Shown: positions 37,308-49,373 of the stretch, in pieces
How the letters are laid out: each line of letters begins with the position of its first letter
Position numbering within the stretch: position 1 is the stretch's first letter
NCBI GenBank assembly: GCA_017562135.1
Contig: QEYB01000801.1
Location: forward strand, 62,001 to 126,000
Direction: 5' to 3'
Length of the DNA stretch: 64,000 nt
DNA from: Dipylidium caninum
Lineage: Eukaryota; Platyhelminthes; Cestoda; Cyclophyllidea; Dipylidiidae
Notes under the pieces: generated by a model
Databases searched by the model: none
What the model saw: the letters and a program-made list of their open reading frames with translations, nothing else
What the model was told of the DNA's origin: nothing
Position numbers and translations under genes: made by a program

Positions 37308-38093
37308 AAGCTACCACTCCGACCATTCGCGCTCTTCATCTATCCTTTTGTTGCTCTTTCGTTGACGTTGGTTACTTCTGCACAACTTCCTCCATATCGC
37401 AAATTCAATTTGAGGTAAATTATGGTGTCTTCTGTTGCCCATGGCGCCTAGTTAGACTGAATCTCTATTGCATAGAGTAGAGTTGTTGCTATTTATCGCT
37501 CTACAGCTACCATCTATGACACTGTTTACTAAACATTACCGGTGGCTCTTCTCTAATATTCTAAATTAACTGCTCAAATTGGGATTGAATCTGTAATTTC
37601 ACTTATGTGCCGCTATCAAAAATCCCTTCGAGATGAGTGAGTCTGAAACAAATAGGGTCTTTTTGACAGAGATGATGACTGGAATTGAAGTGGATTTGCC
37701 TGACGGTTATGATGCCAGACAATTGGAAACCAATTCTCACGCATGCCCTATTCACGGGATTTTTGTCACCCTGTCCAGTAATTGCAGACACATTATAACT
37801 TTTTGATTTTAGCTATCATGTTCACCACTTTATGAGTCTTTCCCTTCCCAAGAAAGGGATAAAGGAACCTCAACTGCATCTAAAGTTGCCATTGCGAAAA
37901 TATTTTGCGACAAGCGAGTCCGGAGAGTGATGTCTTGTCACATTATGAAAAGGGTGGAGAGATGCTTTGTTTCTTTACTCCAAAAACTTATCAGGCCATG
38001 TGCAGAGCCTAATTTCTATGTCTCGTCCTGATTCGATACGTCCGAATTGAAAAGCATTGGAATTGGAATTGGAATTGCACTCTACTTGTAGAA
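36762..38093. other. Intergenic stretch with AC/AG microsatellite
   Basis: The stretch lies between the divergent 159-residue gene (-) and the four-helix gene (+). It holds a (GAG)-rich patch near 36880-36910, an (AC)n-(AG)n tract at about 37270-37306, and a fourfold ggaatt-type tandem repeat at 38056-38077 just before the next start codon. A frame open on both strands near 37603-37800 could not be assigned. Confidence 0.45.
37270..37306. repeat. Compound (AC)n(AG)n microsatellite
   Basis: About 15 bases of AC dinucleotides run directly into about 23 bases of AG dinucleotides. The tract produces repetitive open frames on both strands that are not genes. Confidence 0.95.
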
Positions 38094-41000
38094 ATGCTGT
38101 CTGAAGCGTCTCCACTTGGAAAATATCGTTTGTGCCCGAATTGGACGGTGAAGGGTGTCTTCTTCCTTGGTCTCGTTCTCCAAACGGTCACTTTAACGCT
38201 CGCCATTTTGATGCTCACTTCACGCGGATGGATGGGTGTTGAAATCGCTGGAACTCCAACAGCAACCGATCGGTAAGTGCTCTTATCACGCTCTCTTTGA
38301 GTGAACTTCCAAAACACACTATTAAATTTAGATCCACATTATCAATTAAGTTATCCTTGGAGCTGTGGGAAATAGCAGCCTAGTGGTCTTCAATGAATTT
38401 TCGGCTATTGTAAATAAAACCAGAGCAAAAGTGCTCACTCAACACAGGCGTCAAATTATTCACCTGAGAAATCATTATTGACAGACCGCCTACATCATAA
38501 ACTTGGTGATTTTGGGAAAAAAAAACGCTTAAAGAACTCATTGTTTCTTTCCGATGAATGGGTCTTCGTTGTAGGTTATTCTTGTAGCCACTCACAACTG
38601 TCGAAACCGGTGAAACGGTGTGAGTTCATGAACAGTAGGGAAGCGCAAATGACTTAGGAAATTGTTAATTTAGCATGTCTATGAATCATGAAGATACATT
38701 AAGTCTTCCGTCCTTGTTTGCCTATAAACTTTTCAAGAGGTGGGGTATTCCCAACTAAACGAACTTTAATCCGGGAGGAGAGGGAGATAAGTAAAATTTC
38801 TATGGGCTAAGTGCCTACAGCGGATATTTCTGACCCCCTCTTGTCACGTGACGCAGCAACCTATCTCTACCTCCTCGTCTTCCACTATACACGGTGAACT
38901 TTTGCTCCTTCTAAGCCGACGACCTAAAAATGAGGTCTCTCTCAGCGGGAACAAAAATAAACTTACAGACAACAATGTGAAGACAAATAAACAAAAAGGT
39001 TTTAGACAATTTCCCTGTTATTTCATGTATTCAGGTACGGGTCCAGCCGGATTGAGGGCATATTGGAGGACTGTTATCCGGACATTCCGGCAGGTAGATC
39101 TTTACCATCTCTTTTTTCTTCGATCTCACCATCATTATTATCATAAGCATCATCTTTGCCCTGATAAAGAGGGCTCTTCAAGCGCATCTTGGTTCCATAC
39201 GGCCAGTAACTGCTACATGAAGGATTTTGGCCAATACCAGACCTCGGGGAGTACGGCACACCAGAGAGGTGAGTCACCACATCATAGTTGATGATAATTA
39301 AACTACAAGACTTTGTACTACCGTATTGTGTATTGTGCAATGTCCTAGGGGGCCTGAGGCTACTTCCTCCACCCTCCTAGCGTGTCCTATATCCCCACAC
39401 TTCTTAATTTGACCTTTGCGCGAGTAAAAATAGTGACTTATTTATTGTGAATAATGAAAGGAAGTAATTCAATCAATAATTGATAGTATTGATTATTCCT
39501 ACCTCCTGGTAATGCTGAGCACTCTAGACCCTTAAGGCAGTAATTTTCCCCTTTTATTTCACCACTCTTACAGCGATTTCGATTGCTGGCGCTACCCTGG
39601 TCTCCATGGCTCTGTTCGGTTCAGCTCTTGACCTCATAACAGGGCTTCATTTGGCCTTCATCTGGTTTCGAGCGCCCTACGACTCCTTCTACATCCGAGT
39701 TTACCGTCTAATAGTCGGTCTCATTGCAGCTGTGACATGCAAGTCAAAAACAATTTCGCCTTGTGATGAACACAACTTGACATAGTAGCTATTTTTTTAG
39801 CCAACTCTCTAGTCTCTCAATAACGTACTTTCCTCAAGAAAGGGAATTCTAAATTTTTGACAGACAACGATTTTGATCACACGTACTGCTACAGGTTACC
39901 GGAGAGTACCTGCCGGCCCATCTACTGTCAGTAGTGATGTCATTTTCCTCCATTTGTAACCCAATTTCTGAAATATTAATTTTTAGCATGTTTGTTCTTT
40001 GCGTCTATGGTCCTCTTCCATGTTGGACTTCGACTGAGTGTTCGACAAATCCCATATGTAAGTTCACGGCCTTACTTCCCGTGGAATTATAATGATCTAG
40101 CAACTGTGATGTTAGCAAGTTGAAACGTCTTCTTAACACCCTCGTTTTAAGTCTGACGTGACTCATTTATCATAAATTGGATCCTGAATAATTATGAGGA
40201 AGGAAGACGTTGATGTCAAGGTCACACGTTGCCATAAATGAACCCTCCTAATGTCGCCCATGGATGCGGCCTCCTAGTTCCACCCTCTCTCCTTTCCTTC
40301 GCAAGAATATCAATTATGCATCGGGGTTCAATTGTAATTAATAACACCATGGAATGTCTGAACTTGGGTTCACCAGACCCGTTCCCACTAAAATGTTCTG
40401 GTAATAGGGTTGAAATAACACCAGATTAACCAAGAAAAGGTTCTTCCTGTGCGCAATTGTGTTGAAAGGTAAAGGACTTGCAAATGTCTTCTGGCGCCAA
40501 AATGGATGGCAGTCAGAAGTACTTCTAGCTAAAGCGCTTTGCCATATGGTAACATGGTTTCAACTGGTTCCCTAAACCCTTAATTGTTCCCTTAATCCCT
40601 CATAAAACAGTCATAGTTGACTACAATGCCTCGGCCAACATCATCATAAACAGTGACTGAACTAAATTTTCACTCAGGACTAAAACTTATTGAACTATGG
40701 TAACTTTCTCGCCGCTTTTTGTTTGTCGGAATTTTTAAAATATGATCATATTTGAGCACCATTCACTATAATATTGCGGTACGAGGCAGACGATACGATT
40801 TACGGATGATTTTGTAATCTTGATAAAAAAAGACTTTCTATGGGGAAGTATTGAGTGTATAACGACAAAAATTCTCTCGAGACATCAGCTTAGTTTTCCG
40901 TTCATTTAAAACAAGAATTTCCCCAAAAATTCAGAGTAAAATTGTGAGTTTTCGTAGGACTGGAGAGGATCACAAATTAAAGATTAGTGTGAACTTCTTC

Positions 41001-41844
41001 TAGGGACCATTATGACGAGGATTGAGTGGACACATGCCCTCCATTAAACCGAGCTTGTGTCCTTGGTAGGAGAAATGGTTGTCAACAACACTAAAACCGG
41101 CCAATGGTTATTATGTGGCGTGGGCATGCATGGCAGCCAGTGTTTTAGCTGCATGGGTCCTTCTTGCCTCGACTTTCCTTTGGGCTATGGACTACGTCCA
41201 TTGTCGATCATTAGCAGCCGCATTCCATCCTACCTGTTCCCAGCGTGCTTCAACCTTATCAATGACCAATGGCATTCGTAATTCAATTTATAGTCTCAAC
41301 ACTGACGGTGTGGTAAGTCCTCATAAACTTTTAGGAAACTTAAGTTATACAAGTTTCTCATATTCCTCACAATTTCATTTTCTTAAACCCGCACGTAAAC
41401 ATTAGTAAATTAACGAGTTCGAATACATACTCAAAGACAAAGCCGGGACCTTCTTCTCTCTCCCCTTAACCACGTGAGGCTTTAGAGCGTTGCATAACAC
41501 TTCACTGTGTTGTACGCTTTGCAAACAATCAACCCTGTAGTACTCAGCATTTCCCCTTTATCTAAGATGATATCTTAAGTGGTTCGCAGACCGGAAACTG
41601 AGCGTGAAACGACTCCAAGGAGGCACTTCAAGTCTACGGGGTCTCCAATTGTAGCCAAATTAAAGTAACAGGACACGCTAATGTGTACGTTTACATTTCT
41701 TTACTGTATTTATAGTGGTCAGTGCAGGATCCTCCTACGCTACCAAGATACTATACAAGCACCTTCGGAGACGGTAGTGAAATACGTAACAGGACTGCGG
41801 AACCAAAGGTGGATGGCGAAAATGGAAATAAGAGGTCATCTTAG
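38094..41844 (+). CDS. Four-helix membrane protein, claudin/clarin-like topology
   Basis: Six exons close exactly in phase: 38094-38272, 39035-39093, 39574-39738, 39987-40057, 41070-41312 and 41716-41844, giving 281 residues from ATG to TAG. Hydrophobic segments lie at about residues 21-42 (GVFFLGLVLQTVTLTLAILM), 81-110, 124-149 and 172-194. The first loop is short with one cysteine and the C-terminal tail is ~85 polar residues, ending RNRTAEPKVDGENGNKRSS. The topology matches claudin, clarin and related four-helix families, but no family signature (for example the W-GLW-C-C motif of claudins) is present, so I do not name it. The third intron appears to use a GC donor (T^GCAAGT at 39739). Any other choice puts the strongly hydrophobic exon 4 out of frame. 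Confidence 0.75.
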
Positions 41845-43061
41845 AAGAGTGTGCGTACCAGGAATACTACAATCAGTCAAATCCCAATTTTGTCCTGTTA
41901 AGTGAAATAGTAAATGCAGGTGGTTTTGCGATATGAGAATATTGCCTGAACAACGTCTTCGCTACACAACTAAAATGAAACATTTGTGCTGATTCTATCC
42001 TATTTGATATCAATACCATGATTGGGCTGTTAAATCGGTTTCTGTTTGGGGTTATTTGGGCCAACGCGCTTAAGGGTGTTGAGTTATTGTGTCGTAGTAC
42101 TCGTGAGGCCAGATCCCAAGCAAAAGGATTGCATGATTTGGTTAATCCTGCTCCTCTACACAGTATAGTCGGGAGCAGAGCCCTCCCGTCATTATATATT
42201 TTTTTCTTGGCCGCGGAGTCAATTGAACAAGTGAGAAATTTCCCATATTTTAAAAAAATTTGTTTGTTATTCCCGGTGTTATAGCCTTCTAAGCTGAGAG
42301 AACTGACAGGTAGAGGAAGTTATGTAATGAAACCTTAACTCACTATTTTAGAACGGGAGGACATTCACCATAAATCTAAATAAAACTTATGCGTTTATAG
42401 CTGTTGTTTCAAATGACGGTTTTTAAAGGTATTTAAGGGAAGATAATTTCATTAATTGTGACTATTATGATCACCGTTAACTAGGTAACAACCTGACAGA
42501 ATAGCCTATTCGATGGCTGGCAACAACAATAAAAACCGCTAAAAATCGCTAAAGTAAGTGCTACCGTCGCAAAAAGTTACAGAAATCGTAGAGTAGGGAA
42601 GAGCGGTGATAAATGGCGAGTAGAGCTGCTAACCGTTATCGAGGAGGGTAAGGGCAACGAGTATCTAACTAATAGGTAAATAGAGTTTGGCAAAATAGCC
42701 AATGCTAATCATTGTTTATTCATAAAGTAAAAGTTTTACCTCTCAACTCCTCTCCATATATAACGCGAAGCGACGGGACATTTGCCAACATGGCTATTTA
42801 TATATTTAAAATTATAATCAAGGTGGCGTCAAACCTGTCTACTTTCATAATATGTCCGTTGCGCGTCTAATTGAAGTTTATACATATCAACCGCTATTCC
42901 ACATTTAGGAGCAAACAAACATTCACCATAATTGATAAATAAAGTTGATATCACAAATAAAACCTCCTTTATGTAGTTAATGTTAACGTGTGGCGACCAT
43001 TTGAAAATTTAAGTTTTATAATGCGCCACGGAGGGGGCGCGACCTTTGTTCTCTAAGGAGA
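41845..43061. other. Intergenic stretch
   Basis: This spacer lies between two plus-strand genes and would hold the 3' region of the four-helix gene and the promoter of the V-ATPase gene. No other feature could be supported. Confidence 0.4.
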
Positions 43062-43717
43062 ATGGGGTACGACTTATCCCTCACGGTCGTCACTGTTTTA
43101 TGGACCTTGTTTGGATGTGGAGTGCCGTTAGTTATACCCAAAGGTCCTAACAGAAGGTAACCCGACAGATTACAATGGATTATTCCGCTTAGCCTTATTC
43201 AAATAATGATTGTAATGATATCAGTGTGCTGCTACTTATTGTGAGTCATTGGCTTTTTTTGACACCCTTTCAGTTGGCTTATAACGTTTCTTGCTCAATT
43301 GAATCCACTTTATGGTCCACAACTTAGCAATGCAACAATACGCATAGTTCGAAAGGAGTGGACGGTAAGACCACGCTATGATTTCTACGTTGATAGCCCG
43401 TCGCTTGAAATTTTTCAATCATCACTTCAACCCAATTCGTTAACTATTTGTGGTTTCGAGCACGTTGTATTCGTACCCTCATTTGGAACGTCCAGTGCGC
43501 AGTATCACTTGTTGTCAGCATTTCACACACCTGAAGGTGCTGTTTTGCGTTTATTTCAACTACGCCTATTTTATGTGCTTACGTCTTTCATACAAACCGC
43601 GTGTACAAGTTGTTTTCCAACCGTAATCACTGATAGAGTGTATCGCCAAAAGTAGCCCTTCCCTCGTCAATATTCGTTGGTAATCTCTTTCAGTTACTTC
43701 CAACTTTACACTACTAG
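43062..43717 (+). CDS. ATP6V0E: V-type ATPase V0 subunit e
   Basis: Exons 43062-43156, 43193-43240, 43274-43364 and probably 43694-43717 give 85 residues, close to the usual 70-100 of this subunit. The first two introns are only 36 and 33 nt. Recognition rests on [32 protein letters not shown] and GPQLSNATI, conserved across eukaryotic subunit e, and on two membrane helices (~5-28 and ~35-57). Removing the 36-nt intron restores the conserved spacing between PNR and CCYL exactly. Subunit e is a small hydrophobic component of the membrane V0 sector of the proton pump. The C-terminal exon is less certain. If the GTAAGA at 43365 were not used, the frame would run to 43655 and add about 96 residues unlike the family. 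Confidence 0.88.
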
Positions 43718-44440
43718 CTGCATTCCATCTACCTATTTTACCCTAACTGGCAAGTGCCTAATACATCACAAATCCTATCTTACCTCCCAGTTTTGTGGTA
43801 GTAACCACTAGGATATCTTCTCGATTCCCATTTTTCCCATGCTCTTGCATTGGCTTAAAACCGATGCGGTTTTTAAAACCGTTTTCTTGACGGTTTTCCG
43901 TCAGAATATAAATCCTCATTACTTAGGATGAACTAAATCACATCTTTGATCGCAATTATTTGCATCAATATGTCCCTCCTCCAGGGGATAACTCGGCAAT
44001 TGTGCCCCAGGTTGATGTAAGGAACCGCTAACATAGATGACTGAAATGCGCCTTGACATTACGCACACCGAGGCTGGCTTTTCGTAAGACCGTAGACATA
44101 GCGTTGAATATATTATCGAGTGGTGTTACTTCTTCATAAACGGATCATAGCATGCCAGGGTCATTTACGAGGTGAGGAGTAAGCAGTAAGTTAAAACTGA
44201 ACATCTGCTCAATGTTTGAAGGTCTTCTAGGGCCCGCCAAATTGAGATTTTCACACTACGCAGCTCGAATACCTGAGACACTGCCCTTGTTGGAAGACAG
44301 AATCAAAGTAGGAAATCAAAGTAAACCGTTTGAGGGGGGCTTATAAGTCGGATTTGTACAAGTGTTCGATTTAAGAAATTCTAAACAATGATCAGTGCAG
44401 AAGTCAATACTTGCTTGTTCATACTTTTCTAAGGAAAAGT
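43718..44440. other. Intergenic stretch between convergent genes
   Basis: This lies between the V-ATPase e gene (+) and the methyltransferase gene (-). Near 43855-43905 a short stretch repeats aaaccg/cggttt motifs in both orientations. No gene was seen. Confidence 0.4.
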
Positions 44441-47233
44441 CTAACAAAGCAACCTAAGTGGTGGTTTTCGTGCTATGATACACTGCACACCGGGCGGGGC
44501 TTGGGGATCATTTTTGATCCAGTTGATGTCGCAGAACCCTACAGACTCCAGGGCGATGGCGTAGGCCAGGACGTCCGGTCGGGCGTAGCGCATCCACCCC
44601 CACCGCACAAATCGGTTTATGTGACTAGGAGAGAAGGCGGTCACCACTACCCCTTCGGGTCGCAAAACTCGCAGAATTTCTTCCAGTGCCTGCCTTAACG
44701 ACGGCCAGAAATATAAGCTCTCTACGTGAAAGCAGGCATCTACGCTGGCGTTCTGAAGCGGAATGTTGGTTACACTGGCATGGTGCAGGAACACCCGATC
44801 AGCTTTGATGAAAGGTTTAAGACGGCTAGAAGAAAAATAAAGTCGTGACAGTTTCCCTTAAATTCCGTACTGTAATACGGAAACGGAGTTCTAACGTGTT
44901 ATAAACATCGCGAGTACACATTTCAATCCCTACTTTTGGGATTCCCATATACTGTTTACTTAGATTGCATATTCAAGGAGTTATTGCCGTAATAAAATTA
45001 CTTATTAACTCATTGGAATTACCATTCATTGTCAATATTGGATCACGTGGTGCGACTGATATGAGGTATGTGCTGGCGAAGTGGAAGATTCTGTAAACTT
45101 GATACAAAACCCGCCTTTCTACAGCACCTAGTTTATTTCACATTTGTTGAGAGATCTTAGTTTGCGGCTGAATTCTTTGGCACAGTGCCCGAGATTATGG
45201 GACGTCAGAATGCGATAACAAATGCTATATCTAAACCTGACGAGTACTCATCTTCGTTTTAATACTTCCAAAATCAAAGATAACAATGATGCCATCAATT
45301 AGCTCGTATACTTGGTTGGCATTTACTTATACTTCGAGAAAAATCCTCCCATACCTTTGCGAGTTTCGAATCATCTCGGTAGAGGGATCAATACCATGGA
45401 CAACACCGTCTTTATCAAGAGGAGTAGAGACTTCTAGAGGGACGAGACCGAAAACACCGAGCCACTGTGGACCAAAAATGCGAGCGGGCAGATTGAAGCG
45501 AAGGTGGGCAATGGTGCGTGGAGCGACGCGCTGCAGAGCATACTGCATTCCGATGCCCAGACCCGAACCCACCTCCAATACGCTCTGGCCTGGTCTGAGA
45601 AAGGGTTGTGTAGATATTCAATGCGAGTAAAGTAGAAGCCTTAGATGGAGAAGTGTCATAGAAAACAGATGAGGTAGTTTGTCCTCAGCCTTTTAAATAA
45701 TGGCGGGGCCATTTTAAAGTCGGTGATAAAGAATAGATGGCAGTAACTTCTCAAATGGAACTCGAGTTTCGAGCAAACTCCGATCTTTTCCAGAATTTCT
45801 CTTTGCACTTCTAGTGGATTTCATACGCTTCTTAGACTTAACAGGGGCACCAATGACTGCACATTGGGTTTTTACGGGAGAACATCTACTGTTCAAGTTA
45901 ACCCAGAGTTTTCGACTGCCAACTTCATCTCCAGCAGTTATTGCAACGGTCAATTAAGGGCAGTTTGTTCGGAAACGCAACCGATTCCAACAATGGGAGG
46001 CGGAGTAGTAGCTTGTTCAATTGCAAGACGTCTGGGTGAAACAGCAATAACTATACATATGTGAGGCGGTTATAGCGGTAAATATTTACTTATTGCTACC
46101 TCCACTGTCAATTCATGTGTGCGACCGAGGTTCCAAAACAAGGACGAAAAATACCGTCAAATAGCGTGTAGCGGTTCGTGCAGAAGTAGTCTGACGGGAG
46201 TTTAAAATAGGTTTAAATTATATAATTGGCGAAGTTGAAGCTAAGACTCCTCGAATTGGGGCCGAGTCTCTGCTCTGGCAAAAGCTTTACCTTGACATAA
46301 AAATTACCAAACAGTCGGGTGCGGAACGGATCACTTCAAAGACCGTTGAATGGAGTGTTAAAACACTAATTGAAGTCAGAAAAACTCAAAAAGGCTGGTG
46401 GTGTTCATTTGGAAATAATGGCCCCATCAGTTGCACTGTGACGTTATACTATATGTGACGAGGTAAGAGAATAGTCGGAAATATTTAAGGTAATGATTTC
46501 AACAAACTGTCGGCATGGTAAATGTCAGAGTCTACTAGAACTCGGGGGAAGGATGAATTGAGGCTGACTGCTCTGGCCACAATGGGTGAATGTAAAGTGT
46601 AATGCATACACTCACGAGGGAAGCAGTCAGAGCTGACAGTCAGTAACTCATCGTGGGGGAAAAACTAATAATTTGAATGCAAATGGTCTCAGGAGCATCT
46701 ACTCCACTGCGACATAATCTCTTCAGATCAATAAGTTAAGTGGGCACAGACAAAAATAGGGTAGAAACACTCGACACTTACAAGGTGACCTTTAACACGC
46801 ACAAACATCAGGGGAGATTAATTACTTTATTTATCAAAGGAATTTCGATGTCTATATGCACTTAATACAGGAATTGGGTGAGAACAACGAATTTACACAA
46901 CCTAATAAACCGTGTTATAAAGTTCTAAGTAATATGACGCCAGGCGGCCTTAACAAACATTAAATTTTCCCCCATTTGTTGTAAGAAAAGACGAGAGAGC
47001 TAGCAATAACTAAATTCACTCTTCATATAAAGCCCAGATTAGTTTTTCAAAGAACCAGAGTAATGAAATAAGCAAATAAAATTCGCCTACTTGAGCTCAC
47101 ATTTCTCCACCGCGTAATAATTAAGTGGTCGATTAAGGCGACGGAAAACGAAAAACTTGAGGAGAGCCGAAGGCAAACCAGCATTAGGACACATGAGACC
47201 CCTTGCAAAGGCGGCTGTTACCAAGTTCGGCAT
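44441..47233 (-). CDS. Class I SAM-dependent methyltransferase
   Basis: Exons 47233-47091, 45594-45355 and 44825-44441 close in phase and give 255 residues from ATG to stop. FRRLNRPLNYYAVEKCEL precedes KPGQSVLEVGSGLGIGM (residues ~48-64), the glycine-rich SAM-binding motif I. GVVHGIDPS around D117 is the acidic motif that contacts the SAM ribose. VDACFHVESLYFW and ILRVLRPEGVVVTAF are later motifs of the Methyltransf_11/UbiE-like fold. Between motif I and D117 there are ~54 residues instead of the usual ~20, so about 34 residues are inserted. The substrate cannot be told from sequence. A pyrimidine tract and CAG-like acceptor (cttctctag) end about 13 bases before the ATG, compatible with a 5' UTR intron or spliced-leader acceptor. 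The first intron is ~1.5 kb. Confidence 0.88.
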
Positions 47234-47760
47234 GATGAAAAGCCACCTAGAGAAGGGTAAGGAGAATAGCTTTCGTCGCATCTCAAATCGTGCTAATTGA
47301 GACCTGATTAATCAACTGATTGGTTGTCATTGCTGCTATAACTACTAAAAGGTGATGGGAAGTGCGGGACCAGTAGGTAGGTAAGGTAGACTGAAGTATT
47401 TATCATGTTTTCACGAGGTACCCCAACTTGCCTCGATTAAGCTGATAGCGTGCAAGAGCGAACAGTTAGATAAATTTCAAAAGTGACAGATGACAACCTG
47501 AACCTCTTCCTAGCCATTAGACACGAAATTTACGACAATGGTACTAGTAATACAATAAAAGCAAACGTAGCTATTCGAGGATTGTTTGGTTTTTTTGCAG
47601 AGCAACATTTTTTGGACCTTGATTCCATGATTTAAAGGAGATTGTCTGCAAACTACACGACTAGCCCCGCCATATTGGCTCATGTCCTTTGCTTTTCCAG
47701 TCCGTTCAAATAGATTGTCAATCTGAATATACTGCATTGTAAACTTCAAAGTTCTTCTAG

Positions 47761-48030
47761 GTTAAGGAATGCACTTCGGATCCAAAGTCTAAATTGTTTC
47801 GCCGATGGAAGCTAGTCAAAAACATTTTAAAAGACCACGCTAGGCCATACAATGAAAAAATGCAAGAAGCCTCGATGACCAGGTAAGAAAATAACACCGA
47901 TGAACCAAAAATGACCGATACCTTTACTTTTAGAAGTGGTCAGGTAAACAAGATCGAACACTTTTACGGTCTCCATAAAGATAAAACGAATAAAAAATTT
48001 CAAACAAAGCTAGCGACAACTGTTAATTGA
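47761..48030 (+). CDS. 3' exons of an unrecognised plus-strand gene
   Basis: Two exons, 47761-47882 and 47934-48030, join in phase across a 51-nt GTAAGA...TTTTAG intron and end in TGA. They encode about 72 residues, rich in lysine and with alpha-helical character (SKLFRRWKLVKNILKDHARP; VNKIEHFYGLHKDKTNKKF). The first exon follows a good acceptor (gttcttctag), so one or more upstream exons must exist between about 47.2 and 47.76 kb or inside the methyltransferase intron. AATAAA at 48209-48214 would serve as its polyadenylation signal. I do not recognise the family. Confidence 0.45.
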
Positions 48031-48620
48031 CAAAAGTGCAATTGGCTCTTCCGAACCCCGATTGAATGGGAATGTTTTTCCAAATCCGACAATCTTTACC
48101 AGCTCAGCATAGGATAAAACAGTCGATGTAGCTTGTTGGTATGCTAAGAGAACCACAATATGATGAAATGAGGAGTCAAAGTGAGGCAAAATCCCTGCCA
48201 ATATTACTAATAAACAAGACAATTTCGGTCACATAACATGCAAACAGAACATACGTGTTTAGGAAAAGGCAAAAAAAGACGACAGGCAACAAACAAGATA
48301 TATTTTAACAGGGCTTTTTAAAACCACCATAACCGGCTGCATAAGCGAAGAGGAAGCCGAAAATTTGAGATGCATGGGATGTAAATGTAAAGGGAGAGAA
48401 GGACTACGGGCGTTTTCACGCAGTGGTAAGTTGTGTAAAAATTGATTTTTTCGAAAAATTACGCCAGTTCAACACAAGGTGTCTTGGAAAATTCGGGTTT
48501 TACCTAAAATTGAAAATTACCATAACATGGTTTAACAAAAAATAGCTCGAATTAGCAATAAGTATGGAATGGGGAAAAGTTGGTAATTTATTGGCATATA
48601 TAAGTTGTCAAATTAATAGA

Positions 48621-49373
48621 CTAAGTTATTGAATGAAGTACCTTAAAGGCACACCCAAAAGCGGGGAAGATCCACTCTGATCTCTCAAGTAGGCGATCAC
48701 GACTCCGACGCCAGACAGAGACTCCGGAATTTGAATCGCCACGAAAATCGGCAGGAATAAAGTTGCCATGGAAGACACCGGTCCTAGCGGCATCCTCCGC
48801 GTCAGCAAAAATTGAGCCCGTGATGGCAATTGAAACAGGAGTCTTAGGAGGCTCATCTCCGAAAGATTCATGAGGGGTGATGACGCCCTTTACGAAAACA
48901 GTTACTTGCTGGTCCATAAGACCAGGAGTGCCGATTACGGATAGCTAAGAAAATCAAAATTGTTTAATTCGAAAAACTAAAGAAAAAGACCAAAAGAAGC
49001 TCACATTTTCGTCGAATTCAAAAGGTACCGAGTCATCCATAAAGTCATGCTGGATAAAAACGTTGCCGGGTTTCTGAATATCGTGGCCAACGATAATCAT
49101 CTCCGCATTGGTAAACAGACTGAGGCAGCCAACGTGCGTGGCTCGCCCATCAGTGCAAACAACGTATTTAACACAGGATGGATCCGCTACCCCATTGCAT
49201 TTGAGAGCATCAATGAGTCCAGGTCCATCCCAAGGCGAACCAGGGTTTATTACCATAATACCACACGGCCCTCGGACTAGAACTGTGTTACATTGGCGGA
49301 TAACATGTCCATTATCGCCGTCTTGTTCAAATCCCTCGCGTAACAGGGTCACCTCATACGTGTCTGACGACAT
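48621..49373 (-). CDS. MBLAC1: MBLAC1-like protein with lost metal ligands
   Basis: Exons 49373-49005 and 48944-48621 join at a codon boundary across a 60-nt intron and give 230 residues, slightly shorter than vertebrate MBLAC1. The N-terminus (YEVTLLREGF), the INPGSPWD block near residue 45, CLSLFTNAEMIIVGHDI near 83-99 and the C-terminal FPAFGCAFKVL follow the family from end to end. Metallo-beta-lactamase enzymes bind metal through HxHxDH and later His/Asp residues. Here the motif reads TDGRATH (74-80), keeping only the last His. The later TPGH, GD and GHG positions read TPGL, GS and AFG. MBLAC1 is a histone pre-mRNA processing nuclease in mammals; this copy looks catalytically dead. A pyrimidine-rich acceptor (attctacag) ends six bases before the ATG. 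The gene is 107 or more codons intact on each exon, so it does not look like a decaying pseudogene. Confidence 0.85.

Noticed and set aside
37603..37800. Frames open on both strands just upstream of the four-helix gene
   Set aside because: Neither strand has a family match or a splice partner, so I could not decide between them.
43365..43655. A long C-terminal extension of V-ATPase subunit e
   Set aside because: It would double the length of a very conserved small subunit, and a GTAAGA donor sits exactly at the expected end of the conserved part.
45714..45953. A 79-codon minus-strand frame with a basic tail and LETRVPFEKLL, faintly histone-like
   Set aside because: It sits inside the first intron of the methyltransferase gene, an equally long frame runs on the other strand, and the resemblance is too weak.
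48010..48222. A 70-codon minus-strand frame with hydrophobic content
   Set aside because: It overlaps the end and the 3' untranslated region of the plus-strand gene at 47761-48030, including its AATAAA signal, and matches nothing.
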